From JASBTN01 sp965228805 (GTDB lineage: Bacteria > Pseudomonadota > Alphaproteobacteria > Rhodobacterales > Rhodobacteraceae): a stretch of 64,000 nt of DNA. The translations under genes and the position numbers were made by a program. The stretch spans positions 2,046,001-2,110,000 of the forward strand of contig NZ_CBDDIE010000003.1 of NCBI RefSeq assembly GCF_965228805.1, written 5' to 3'. Position 1 is the stretch's first letter, and each line of letters opens with the position of its first letter. This document shows, piece after piece, positions 7,501-15,003 of the stretch. The notes below the pieces were generated by a model. It saw only the letters and a program-made list of their open reading frames with translations. It ran no database searches and was not told the origin of the DNA.

Positions 7501-9294
7501 GATTTCATGGGCGAGGATATAGCGGTTCAGCATCAGCCGGTTCAGCGCGTCCACGTGATCCTGGCATTCCGGGCAATCGGTGGTGGCGTACTGGTATTTC
7601 TCAGGCTGCGGCCAGGCCGGGTCGAATGTTCCGCCGCCCAGGCCGATTTCATTGCCTTCGGCCTCTGGGTTGCAGTTGAAATTGCAAATCTCCAGCTGGG
7701 CGCGCAGGGCGTTGATCTGCACGGTCAACTCCTGGTGCTTGGCCTGGTTTTCTTCAATGCGGGCTTCGTAGTCGGCGATGTTCTCTTCGGCGCGCAGGCG
7801 CATTTCCAGCAGGCGGAAGCGTTCACCGTCGATCTCCCAGAGCCGATCGAGCGCAGCATCCTCATTCGCGCCACCCTCGGCCCCGACGCGCAGGATTTGG
7901 CCCATCAGCCGTTCCTCGCGGGCCAGTTTGGCATCTTCGGAAATGGCGTGTTCCAGCATGCGGCGGGCGTGTTTCAACATCTGCACGTCGAACTGGATGT
8001 CATGGGCGACCTCGCGTCGCGCGGACATGATACGTGCCAGTTCGTCGGCCAGCGGCTGGCATTCCGGACAGGCGGCCAGGATCGGGCCGAAGTTCTCGGG
8101 CACCGGGTATGCGGGGTCATAAAGGCTGGTCTTTGGCCCATCTACAGCGGTGGCTGGACAGTTTTCCTCGCACTCCGCCAGGCGTTTCCGCGCGGCTTCC
8201 AGTAGCAGCGTGTGCAGCTGGTAGTTGGCCAGTGCCTCCAACAGGGCGCGTGTCTGTGTCTCGATAGTGCGCGCCAGCCCCTCCTGATCGCGCATGTTCT
8301 GCGCGCGCTTGTCACGCAGGCTGCGCAGGGCGGCCTCGGCTTCGGCCTGGTCCATCTGGTCATAGCGCTGATCGATCCAGTCTGCGCTTTCCGGCGGGGC
8401 TGAGGGGCTGAAGCTGGCCAGCAGATGACGATAAAGCGCCTGTTCCTGCAGCAGAAGATCGCGCGCCTCATGGCCCAGCCGTTCCAGCGTCGCGTGGTTG
8501 CGGGTCAGGCTCTCATGGGTCCATTGCGCATCCACGGCGAAGCCGCGGCGGTGCGCGCGGATCTGGTTGACCTGTTTGGCAAAGGGCTGACATTCGGCGC
8601 ATTTCGCGACGACGCCGAGGAAGTTCTCAGGCGTCGGGATGGCGCTGGCGGGGATGGTGCCGGGGGTGACCGGTGGCGGGGTCTCGATCGGTTCGTCGAG
8701 GTCCAGCTCGGCCACGTCACATTGCAGCTCGCATTGATGCATGGCGGATTGCAGACGCAGGGCCGCGCGCATCGCGGCCACCGCCTGTTCGCGCAAGGGT
8801 TCCAACGCGCGCAGCTTGGCGTCCAGCTCGGCCCGGGCACGGGCCAAGACCCCCTGAGCCTCGACCAGCTGTTCATAGGCCTCCTCTTCGGCCCAATTCG
8901 CCTCGTTATAGGCATTCGTGTCGAGCGATGTGCCCTCGGGCCGGTCGAACAGAAGCGCATGGGCAAGGTCTTCGGCGGCCTTGCGGGTCGCTTCGATTTC
9001 AGCCGCTTTCTGGCGCGCGGCCAGGAAAGCGTCGGTGGCTCTGCGGACCTCGGCCATCCCGGCCTCATAGGTCGCGCGGGCGGCGTCATAGTGGTCGACG
9101 GCGGCGTGGTAGACCGCCTGTTCGTTCCGGCATTTGTCGCAGATGGTCGCGACCTTCTGAATGTCGCGCAGCACGTCCGGGCGCATCGGCCCACCGGGCA
9201 GCCCGTCGGATTGCGCCGTGGCGACGAGCGGGACCAGCATGCCGAAAATCAAATAGGCAAGCAGGCGCAGAAATGTGGAAATCGGACCAAGCAT
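4501..9294 (-). CDS. Giant exported coiled-coil protein with eight CxxC...CxxxC units and peptidoglycan-binding-like domain
   Basis: 1597 aa from the ATG at 9294, chosen because GGGGAGGGGAG precedes it and a signal peptide follows at once (FLRLLAYLIFGMLVPLVATAQ, residues ~7-27); the frame is open further upstream to 9423. Eight units follow, each opening with CxxC (first Cys at ~52, 232, 409, 574, 728, 881, 1035, 1193) and closing with CxxxC (last Cys at ~192, 379, 541, 701, 859, 1012, 1166, 1325). Between them lies charged, Ala/Glu/Arg-rich sequence typical of a long helical hairpin. Units 5-7 are 132 residues Cys-to-Cys and share an LNEEWLTS turn. The C-terminus has a Cys-containing Ig/DUF11-like domain (~1345-1450), a peptidoglycan-binding-like helical domain (VQVGLAARGLNPGIADGIPG), then a Pro-rich, charged tail. 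It probably lives in the periplasm with disulfides pinning each hairpin. I do not recognise the family. Confidence 0.8.
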   Translation of the reverse strand: MLGPISTFLRLLAYLIFGMLVPLVATAQSDGLPGGPMRPDVLRDIQKVATICDKCRNEQAVYHAAVDHYDAARATYEAGMAEVRRATDAFLAARQKAAEIEATRKAAEDLAHALLFDRPEGTSLDTNAYNEANWAEEEAYEQLVEAQGVLARARAELDAKLRALEPLREQAVAAMRAALRLQSAMHQCELQCDVAELDLDEPIETPPPVTPGTIPASAIPTPENFLGVVAKCAECQPFAKQVNQIRAHRRGFAVDAQWTHESLTRNHATLERLGHEARDLLLQEQALYRHLLASFSPSAPPESADWIDQRYDQMDQAEAEAALRSLRDKRAQNMRDQEGLARTIETQTRALLEALANYQLHTLLLEAARKRLAECEENCPATAVDGPKTSLYDPAYPVPENFGPILAACPECQPLADELARIMSARREVAHDIQFDVQMLKHARRMLEHAISEDAKLAREERLMGQILRVGAEGGANEDAALDRLWEIDGERFRLLEMRLRAEENIADYEARIEENQAKHQELTVQINALRAQLEICNFNCNPEAEGNEIGLGGGTFDPAWPQPEKYQYATTDCPECQDHVDALNRLMLNRYILAHEIQSTVAELKTHRAKLAEQKAALAALDTREAEVSPVGTNPLDPAIRPQLDAIDTERRVVERQIASTETVIETTRTRLREGMRRHASLSRAIEAVRGLIASCEAKCTSRGDDTATGLGQDPTYGQDDFVSTDCPPCAALASLVNDAVGSAIAAERALAEAKQRLRDLTREQTDRETGLNRLSARERALNEEWLTSADADRQAEIDTELHEVDGERHALEDARAAGEIAQSEAVEVIEAAEATFDAANRLVAELKAQLTECEKQCAPAEDGGAIAVHDPAPFVRTDCAPCEALASMVNDAVGTLIGADRDLKAAQDKLAGIQSASAKRQTRLGELETHEANLNEEWLTSKDEGRRNEIDAELHRVDAERHGLEDAEELAPADTELAEQEVTTAQARVDELTRQVADLKAQLAECEKQCAPTDEDTNVALNDDPSPFVRTDCAPCEVLASLVNDAVGTLIGAERDRDAARAALTALDTAATARAEALAGLEAREAALNEEWLTSADDARKAEIDQELHGVDAERHELEEAEELAPADRELAQQELETAQARVDELTQQVATLKAQLAECEKQCAPAEDGSETALDDGQPQTDPRFASTDCAPCAQIVSLLNDAIGSAITTERLLGEAQTRLDTLRGRVEALEADKRAAQDAFTEALVERARLEDAGQDTSAAQEIIDRESARAADLLGEIDAFAFDLLTQEEAVADLSTLLERWRQQEAVLRAQLEECEKQCEPAEEDTATAAPDPEPEPEPVALTPEMLLDKLQPDQCRAGRGCGFEISLSNQGNAPLPGPVFLSETQRVDAGANGTDVGGWHCSPAGGGRSLCLYPDPIVPGAGSNISITVRLPGWVARGTENCIELVYAVDDRALVRMVQVGLAARGLNPGIADGIPGRRTRAAVAALSEQLGREIDPEDMAAVYEALYGRAPNAQGAPGKACTRMDVINPPRRTTPAPAPAQTAPPAEPEPPVEQPRTRPRIIFDFGIDLGLGRRRGGRDHEGGTEEYSE
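5320..9141 (-). repeat. Eight tandem protein-coding repeats (CxxC to CxxxC units)
   Basis: Units run (high to low coordinate) 9141-8719, 8601-8158, 8070-7672, 7575-7192, 7113-6718, 6654-6259, 6192-5797 and 5718-5320. Units 5, 6 and 7 are each exactly 396 bases from CxxC to CxxxC and start 459-462 bases apart, and their closing segments (AQLAECEKQCAP) are almost the same. Units 1-4 are more diverged. This suggests old duplications at the N-terminal end and newer ones, or homogenisation, at the C-terminal end. Confidence 0.85.
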
Positions 9295-9406
9295 CGCGCT
9301 CCCCTCCCCGAGAGTTCGAAGGCTGACTGGACCGCCCTCGAAGGGGGCAATCGGCGTGGTTGGCATACGGCCAGAACATGCAGAAAGGACCCGGAGGGTA
9401 GCATTT

Positions 9407-9424
9407 TTTGCCAAATGCGGCAAA
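9407..9424. promoter_or_regulatory. Palindrome upstream of the giant repeat gene
   Basis: TTTGCC-AAATGC-GGCAAA has perfect 6-bp arms and lies about 113 bases upstream of the repeat-protein start and about 98 bases before the first BioR-type box. It may be an operator for the minus-strand gene. I do not recognise the factor. Confidence 0.3.
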
Positions 9425-9521
9425 TTCGCGGAGGCAGGGCAGGGGCAGGCTGTGGTAAGGGAAAGTGACGTAGCGGCGCGCGGGGCCAGGCTTCGGCGCT
9501 AACGTGTTGCGCCGGGCGGGA

Positions 9522-9531
9522 TTATCTATAA
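9522..9531. promoter_or_regulatory. BioR-type box 1 (TTATCTATAA)
   Basis: TTATCTATAA matches exactly the TTATMKATAA-type site bound by BioR, the GntR-family repressor of biotin genes in alphaproteobacteria. It is 44 bases upstream of the chosen bioB start. BioR itself is not in the window. Confidence 0.75.
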
Positions 9532-9563
9532 ATCTCGCCCGTGACCGAATCAAATGCGGGATT

Positions 9564-9573
9564 CTATAGATAA
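9564..9573. promoter_or_regulatory. BioR-type box 2 (CTATAGATAA)
   Basis: CTATAGATAA differs by one base from the BioR form TTATAGATAA and forms an inverted repeat with box 1 (TTATCTATA / TATAGATAA). It ends one base before the chosen bioB ATG, where a bound repressor would block translation-initiation-region transcription. The centres of the two boxes are 42 bases (four helical turns) apart. Confidence 0.65.
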
Positions 9574-9574
9574 A

Positions 9575-10606
9575 ATGACCGATCAAGCGACCAGCTGGAC
9601 CCGAGACGCCGCGCAGGCCCTGTATGACCTGCCCTTCATGGACCTGCTTTTCAAGGCGCAGACGGTCCATCGCGCGAACTTCGATCCCAACAAGGTGCAG
9701 ATGTCCAAGCTCTTGTCGATTAAGACCGGCGGCTGTGCCGAGGACTGCGCCTATTGCTCGCAATCGGCGCGCAACGGCTCGAAATTGTCCGCCTCGAAAC
9801 TGATCGAGGTCGAACGCGTGCTGTCCGAGGCCCGCAAGGCCAAGGATGCCGGCGCCACCCGCTATTGCATGGGCGCCGCCTGGCGTGAGCCCAAGGAACG
9901 CGACATGGATCAGCTGATCGCCATGGTCGAGGGCGTGAAGGCGCTGGGCATGGAAAGCTGCATGACCCTGGGCATGCTGGAGGATAACCAGGTGTTGCGC
10001 CTGCGCGATGCCGGGCTGGATTACTACAACCACAATATCGACACTTCCGAGCGGTATTACCCCGAGGTCATTACCACCCGCACCTTCGCCGACCGGATCG
10101 ACACGCTGAACCGCGTGCGCGAGGCGGGGATCAAGGTCTGTTCGGGCGGTATCCTGGGCATGGGCGAAGAGAAGCAGGACCGCATCGACATGCTGGTCTC
10201 GCTCGCCAACCTCGACGAGGCGCCCGATAGCGTGCCGATCAACATGTTGATGCCGCAGGCCGACACGCCGCTGGCCGATGCGAAACCGGTCGATCCGATC
10301 GACTTCGTGCGCATCATCGCCGTTGCCCGCATCATGATGCCGACCTCGCATGTGCGCCTTTCCGCGGGTCGCACCGACATGTCGGACGAAACGCAAGCGA
10401 TGTGCTTCTTCGCCGGTGCGAACTCGATCTTCGTCGGCGACACGCTGCTGACCGCCGACAACCCGGAAGAAGACAATGACATGGCGCTGTTTGCCAAGCT
10501 GGGCATCAATCCCATGAAGGCCGAGGATCACTGCGACCACCGCTCCGCGCCGAAGGTGCAGCCGCCCAATCTGAAGCCCTTTGCAAAGGTCGAGGCTGCT
10601 GAATGA
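9575..10606 (+). CDS. bioB: Biotin synthase
   Basis: Radical-SAM enzyme inserting sulfur into dethiobiotin, the last step of biotin synthesis. With the start at 9575 it is 343 aa; an in-frame ATG at 9554 is possible but would place BioR box 2 inside the gene. Neither start has a clear Shine-Dalgarno site. The CxxxCxxC cluster motif (C54, C58, C61 in GGCAEDCAYCSQS) binds the 4Fe-4S cluster, and the YYNHNIDTSERYY and RLSAGRTDM (the Arg that ligates the 2Fe-2S cluster) signatures are present. First gene of a biotin operon; its TGA overlaps the bioF ATG. Confidence 0.97.
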   Translation: MTDQATSWTRDAAQALYDLPFMDLLFKAQTVHRANFDPNKVQMSKLLSIKTGGCAEDCAYCSQSARNGSKLSASKLIEVERVLSEARKAKDAGATRYCMGAAWREPKERDMDQLIAMVEGVKALGMESCMTLGMLEDNQVLRLRDAGLDYYNHNIDTSERYYPEVITTRTFADRIDTLNRVREAGIKVCSGGILGMGEEKQDRIDMLVSLANLDEAPDSVPINMLMPQADTPLADAKPVDPIDFVRIIAVARIMMPTSHVRLSAGRTDMSDETQAMCFFAGANSIFVGDTLLTADNPEEDNDMALFAKLGINPMKAEDHCDHRSAPKVQPPNLKPFAKVEAAE

Positions 10607-11733
10607 GCGCAACCGCGCGGCTTTCCGGTGCGCTGGACGCCCTGGCCGCGCGCCATCGCTTGCGACGGTTGATCCCGGCGCAGGGGCTGGATTTTGCATC
10701 GAATGATTACCTGGGCTTGTCGGGCTCCGAGCTGCTGACCCAAGCCGCGCACGACGCGCTGGACCGTGGCGTGCCCCTGGGCGCGGGCGGCTCGCGCCTG
10801 TTGCGTGGCAACCACGCCGAACATGAGGCGCTGGAGGCCGAGGCCGCCGCCTTCTTCGGCACCGAGGCCGCCCTGTTCATGGGTGGGGGCTTTCAGGCCA
10901 ACCAGGCACTGTTTTCCACCCTGCCTGCTAAGGGCGACCTGATCCTGCATGACGAACTGGTTCATGCCAGCGCGCATGAAGGCATGCGCCTGGGCCGCGC
11001 CGAGACCCGCGCCTTTGCGCATAATGACGTGGATGTTGCACGCGATGTGCTGGCCGCTTGGCGGGCCGAGGGCGGCACGGGGCAGGTCTGGATCGCGGTC
11101 GAAAGCGTCTATTCGATGGAAGGCTCGGTTGCCCCCTTGGAAGACCTAGCCAGCCTGGCCCGCGACGACGGGGCTGTGCTGGTGGTGGACGAGGCCCACG
11201 CGACCGGCGTCTTCGGCAACCACGGCGCGGGGCTGGCCCATGGGCTCGACGCCGAGGTGCTGACCCTGCACACCTGTGGCAAAGGGCTGGGCCTGTCGGG
11301 TGGGCTCCTCTGCGGGCCGCGTGTGATGATCGACACGCTGATCAACCGCGCCCGCCCCTTCATCTTTGCCACGGCCCCCGCGCCGCTGACCGCCGCGCTG
11401 GTCCGCGCCGCCCTGCGTGCGCTGCAATCAGACCCGTCCCTGCAAGCTGCCGCGCAGACCCGCGTGGCCCATGCCCATGTCGCGGCAAAGGCGCAACTCG
11501 GGCTCGAAGGGCTCGACAGCCAGATCATACCGGTTATCCTCCGTGATGACGAACGCACGATGGAGACCGCAAAGGCCCTGCAGGCCCGCGGTTTCGACGT
11601 GCGCGGCATCCGCCCGCCCACCGTGCCACGCGGCACCTCGCGGCTGCGCATCTCGATCACCGGGAATGTGACCAAGGCCGACATCTCGGCCCTCTTCGCC
11701 GCCATTTCAGACATCCAACAGGAGCAGCCATGA
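10603..11733 (+). CDS. bioF: 8-amino-7-oxononanoate synthase
   Basis: PLP enzyme of the alpha-oxoamine synthase family that condenses pimeloyl-ACP/CoA with L-alanine to give KAPA. 376 aa, normal length. Motifs include FASNDYLGL near residue 30, GAGGSRLLRGN, VVDEAHATGVFG and the PLP lysine in HTCGKGLGLSGG. It overlaps bioB upstream and bioD downstream by 4 bases each (ATGA), so translation is coupled through the operon. Confidence 0.96.
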   Translation: MSATARLSGALDALAARHRLRRLIPAQGLDFASNDYLGLSGSELLTQAAHDALDRGVPLGAGGSRLLRGNHAEHEALEAEAAAFFGTEAALFMGGGFQANQALFSTLPAKGDLILHDELVHASAHEGMRLGRAETRAFAHNDVDVARDVLAAWRAEGGTGQVWIAVESVYSMEGSVAPLEDLASLARDDGAVLVVDEAHATGVFGNHGAGLAHGLDAEVLTLHTCGKGLGLSGGLLCGPRVMIDTLINRARPFIFATAPAPLTAALVRAALRALQSDPSLQAAAQTRVAHAHVAAKAQLGLEGLDSQIIPVILRDDERTMETAKALQARGFDVRGIRPPTVPRGTSRLRISITGNVTKADISALFAAISDIQQEQP

Positions 11734-12350
11734 CCGCCCTGATCGTGGCCGGCACCGATACCGGCGTCGGCAAGACCCTCTTTTCCGCTGGCCTGACCGC
11801 TGCCCTGGGGGCGGCCTATTGGAAACCCGTGCAATCGGGCCTGGAAGACGAGACCGACAGCGAGGTTGTCGCGCGCCTCTCCGGGGTCACCCCGCTGCCG
11901 GAGACCTACCGGCTGCAACTGCCCGCCTCGCCGCACCTGTCAGCCGAGGCCGAAGGGATCGAGATCGACCCGGATACGCTGGTGATCCCCGAGGTCGACG
12001 GCCCGCTGGTGGTCGAAGGGGCTGGGGGGCTGATGGTGCCGCTCAATCGCCAGACCTATTACCTCGACCTGATTGCCAGCTGGAAGGCGCCGGTGATCCT
12101 GGTCGCACGCACCCAGCTGGGCACGATCAACCACACCACCCTGTCGCTGATGGCGCTCAGAAACGCGGGCTGCCCGGTGGTCGGTGTGGCCTTCTCTGGC
12201 GAGGCCGAACCGCTGGTCGAGGAAACCATCGCCCAGATGTCCGATATCCCCCACCTGGGCCGCCTGGACCCGATCGCAAATGTGACACCTGAAAGCCTCA
12301 CCAGGGCCTTCGAGGCCATCGACATGGACACGATCCGAGGCGCGCTATGA
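11730..12350 (+). CDS. bioD: Dethiobiotin synthetase
   Basis: ATP-dependent carboxylase closing the ureido ring from DAPA and CO2. 206 aa. The P-loop is GTDTGVGKT at residues 8-16; KPVQSG follows near residue 32 and VEGAGGLMVPL marks the Mg/ATP site. Overlaps bioF and bioA by 4 bases. Confidence 0.95.
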   Translation: MTALIVAGTDTGVGKTLFSAGLTAALGAAYWKPVQSGLEDETDSEVVARLSGVTPLPETYRLQLPASPHLSAEAEGIEIDPDTLVIPEVDGPLVVEGAGGLMVPLNRQTYYLDLIASWKAPVILVARTQLGTINHTTLSLMALRNAGCPVVGVAFSGEAEPLVEETIAQMSDIPHLGRLDPIANVTPESLTRAFEAIDMDTIRGAL

Positions 12351-13630
12351 CCCCGCTTGAGTTTGACGCCCAGCACCTCTGGCACCCCTATACCAACGTC
12401 GCCAACCCCGGCCCGATGCACCTGATCACTGGGGCGGAGGGCGTCTGGCTGACACGGGCCGATGGCGGCAAGATGATCGACGCCATGTCGTCCTGGTGGT
12501 GCGCCATTCACGGTCACCGTCACCCGGCGATCACCGCCGCCATGCAGGCGCAGCTGGACACGCTGCCCCATGTCATGTTCGGCGGGCTGACCCACCAACC
12601 GGCGGTGGATCTGGGGCAGAAGATGCTTGATCTGCTGCCCGGCGACCTCAACCGCATCTTCTATTGCGACAGCGGCTCGGTCTCGGTCGAGGTGGCGCTG
12701 AAAATGGCGGTGCAATACCAGATGGCGCAAGACCGCAGTGGAAAGGTCGAGTTCGCCACCATTCGCGGCGGCTATCACGGCGACACCTGGAAGGCGATGA
12801 GCGTCTGTGACCCGGTGAACGGCATGCACGGGCTGTTCCGTGGCGCCCTGTCGATCCAGCACTTCCTGCCGTGCCCGACGGTGCGGCTGGAGGACGACTG
12901 GTCCGAGGCACCCGAAGACAACGGTCTGGCCGCGCTGGAGGCGCTGCTGGTCGAAAAGGGCGACCGGATCGCAGCGCTGATCCTCGAGCCACTCGTGCAG
13001 GGCGCGGGCGGCATGTATTTCTATCACCCCGGCTACTTGCGCGGCGCGCGGGAGCTGTGCGACGCGCACAATGTGCTGCTGATCTTCGACGAGATCGCCA
13101 CCGGGTTTGGCCGCACCGGCAAGCTCTTTGCTATGGATCATGCAGGCGTCACCCCGGATATCGTCTGCCTCGGCAAGGCGCTGACCGGCGGGCATATCTC
13201 TTTCGCCGCTACCGTGACCTCGGCCCATGTGGCGATGGAGATCGGCAACAGCGAGGCGGGCGTCTTCATGCATGGGCCTACCTATATGGCAAACCCGCTG
13301 GCTTGTGCCGCCGGGGTGGCCAGTCTGACCCTGCTGGCCGAAGGCGACTGGCAGGCGCGGGTGGCCGCGATCGAAGCACAGATGCGCGAAGAACTGGCCC
13401 CGGCGGCGAACCTGCCCGGCGTGGCCCATGTGCGTACACTGGGCGCGATTGGGGTGATCGAGATGACCGACACGGTGAACCCCGCCGTCGCCCACCGCGC
13501 GGCGATAGAGACCGGCGTCTGGCTGCGCCCCTTCGCACGCAATATCTATTGCATGCCACCCTTCGTAATCTCGCCCGACGAGCTGTCGCGTGTAACGTCG
13601 GCCATGGTGGCCCTGGCGAAAGGCGAATGA
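12347..13630 (+). CDS. bioA: Adenosylmethionine-8-amino-7-oxononanoate aminotransferase
   Basis: Class III PLP aminotransferase converting KAPA to DAPA with SAM as amino donor. 427 aa. It starts FDAQHLWHPYTN, has the SSWWCAIHGH stretch typical of BioA, the FDEIATGFGRTGK cofactor motif, and the PLP lysine in CLGKALTGGHISFAAT. The stop abuts the bioG start directly (TGA then ATG with no gap). Confidence 0.96.
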   Translation: MTPLEFDAQHLWHPYTNVANPGPMHLITGAEGVWLTRADGGKMIDAMSSWWCAIHGHRHPAITAAMQAQLDTLPHVMFGGLTHQPAVDLGQKMLDLLPGDLNRIFYCDSGSVSVEVALKMAVQYQMAQDRSGKVEFATIRGGYHGDTWKAMSVCDPVNGMHGLFRGALSIQHFLPCPTVRLEDDWSEAPEDNGLAALEALLVEKGDRIAALILEPLVQGAGGMYFYHPGYLRGARELCDAHNVLLIFDEIATGFGRTGKLFAMDHAGVTPDIVCLGKALTGGHISFAATVTSAHVAMEIGNSEAGVFMHGPTYMANPLACAAGVASLTLLAEGDWQARVAAIEAQMREELAPAANLPGVAHVRTLGAIGVIEMTDTVNPAVAHRAAIETGVWLRPFARNIYCMPPFVISPDELSRVTSAMVALAKGE

Positions 13631-14245
13631 ATGCAACGCCGGTGGTTGGCCAGGGGCGACGGCTCCGACCTGGTGCTTGTGTTTTCCGGCTGGGTGCTGG
13701 GGGCTGAGCCGTTTGCGGGGCTGACTGGCGCGGCGGATGTGCTGTTGGTCGAGGATTACACGACGCTGGATGAACTCCCTGAAGTTGCGGGCTTTGGTCA
13801 CGTGGCGCTGTTGGCCTATTCCTTCGGCGTGGCCTCGGCAGCGCATTGGCTGGCTCAGACGGGCGCCAAGGTTGACCGCAAAGTCGCCGTAGCCGGAACG
13901 CTCTACCCGGCAGATGCCGAGAAGGGGATCGCACCGGAAACCGTGCGCGCCACCGCCGAGGGGTTGACCCCCGACACCTTCTCCAAATTCTGCCGCCGCG
14001 CCGGGTTGGACGGTCCGGCGCCGGAGATCGACATCAAGGCCGCACGGGCCGAACTTCTGGCCATCGCGGATCGCGGTGCCGCGCCGGACCCCGGCTTCGA
14101 CCAGGTCTGGATCCCCAAACGCGACCGCATCATCCCGACCCGCGCGCAGCATGCCGCCTGGGCCGGACATCCGGATGTTCGAGAGGTCGGCGGCGGCCAC
14201 GTGCCCTTCCGTGCGGGCCAGAGCTGGCAGGAGTGGCTGACATGA
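13631..14245 (+). CDS. bioG: Pimeloyl-ACP methyl ester esterase, BioG type (DUF452)
   Basis: 204-aa alpha/beta hydrolase of the BioG family, one of several non-homologous replacements of BioH. It removes the methyl group from pimeloyl-ACP methyl ester, ending the BioC-started modified fatty-acid cycle. The nucleophile is probably Ser64 in LLAYSFGVAS. The pairing with bioC immediately downstream (4-base overlap) fits the role exactly. Confidence 0.88.
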   Translation: MQRRWLARGDGSDLVLVFSGWVLGAEPFAGLTGAADVLLVEDYTTLDELPEVAGFGHVALLAYSFGVASAAHWLAQTGAKVDRKVAVAGTLYPADAEKGIAPETVRATAEGLTPDTFSKFCRRAGLDGPAPEIDIKAARAELLAIADRGAAPDPGFDQVWIPKRDRIIPTRAQHAAWAGHPDVREVGGGHVPFRAGQSWQEWLT

Positions 14246-15000
14246 CCCCGCAGCATTCCGACCGTGTGCGGCGCAGTTTCAGCCGCAGTTTTGACAGCTA
14301 TCACGCCGCGGCGGATCAGCAGGTTTGGGTGGCGGACCGGCTGGTGACGGCGCTGCGGGATGCGGGCGCTCCGACGCAGTTTCACCGCGCCTTCGAGTTT
14401 GGCTGCGGCACCGGCCACTTGACCCGTGCTCTGACTGAGGCCTATGGCTTTGATCAACTGACGCTGAACGACTTGACGCCCGATGCGCGGGCCACGGCCA
14501 AAGCGCACGGGGCCAGCTTCCTGCCCGGGGATGTCGAAACGCTGGCTTGGCCCGCCGGGATGGAACTGGTGGCCTCGGCGTCGACCATTCAATGGCTGAA
14601 CGACCCCATGCGGGTGTTGAGGGCGGCTGCAGAGGAGTTGGCACCCGGTGGCTGGTTGGCCGTGTCTGGATTCGGACCGGATCAGTACCGTGAGCTCGCG
14701 CAGCTTGGGTCGAAGGCTGCGGCACCTGGGCTTTGCGCGGTTGAGGCCCTGGCTGAGGCCGTTTCCGAACACCTGGAAGTCATGGCGATGGGTGAGGCCC
14801 GGAGGCTGCAGCTCTTCCCGACCCCCGTAGACGTCCTGCGTCACCTGCGCCGCACCGGGGTCAACGCCCGTGCACAGGGGGCCTGGAGCAAGTCGCGGCT
14901 GGCGCGGTTCAGCACCGATTACATCCGCGCATTCGGAACCGAAGAGGGCGTGCCGCTGACCTACCACCCGGTTTGGATCGTCGCCCGAAAGCGGGGCTGA
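14242..15000 (+). CDS. bioC: Malonyl-ACP O-methyltransferase
   Basis: 252-aa SAM-dependent class I methyltransferase that methylates malonyl-ACP to open pimelate synthesis. I chose ATG 14242 (AGGAG 8 bases upstream, ATGA overlap with bioG) over the in-frame GTG three codons earlier. RVRRSFSRSFDSYHAAA near the start and EFGCGTGHLTRAL (SAM motif I) identify it. Last gene of the biotin operon; three bases separate its stop from the convergent LacI gene. Confidence 0.93.
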   Translation: MTPQHSDRVRRSFSRSFDSYHAAADQQVWVADRLVTALRDAGAPTQFHRAFEFGCGTGHLTRALTEAYGFDQLTLNDLTPDARATAKAHGASFLPGDVETLAWPAGMELVASASTIQWLNDPMRVLRAAAEELAPGGWLAVSGFGPDQYRELAQLGSKAAAPGLCAVEALAEAVSEHLEVMAMGEARRLQLFPTPVDVLRHLRRTGVNARAQGAWSKSRLARFSTDYIRAFGTEEGVPLTYHPVWIVARKRG

Positions 15001-15003
15001 TCA

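Noticed and set aside
6499..8205. Plus-strand open frame of 568 codons opposite the giant repeat gene
   Set aside because: Mirrors the repeats in antisense and shows no family; the minus-strand frame has signal peptide, Cys periodicity and ribosome site.
12059..14200. Minus-strand open frame of 713 codons across bioD, bioA and bioG
   Set aside because: It crosses three well-identified biotin genes and has no recognisable product.
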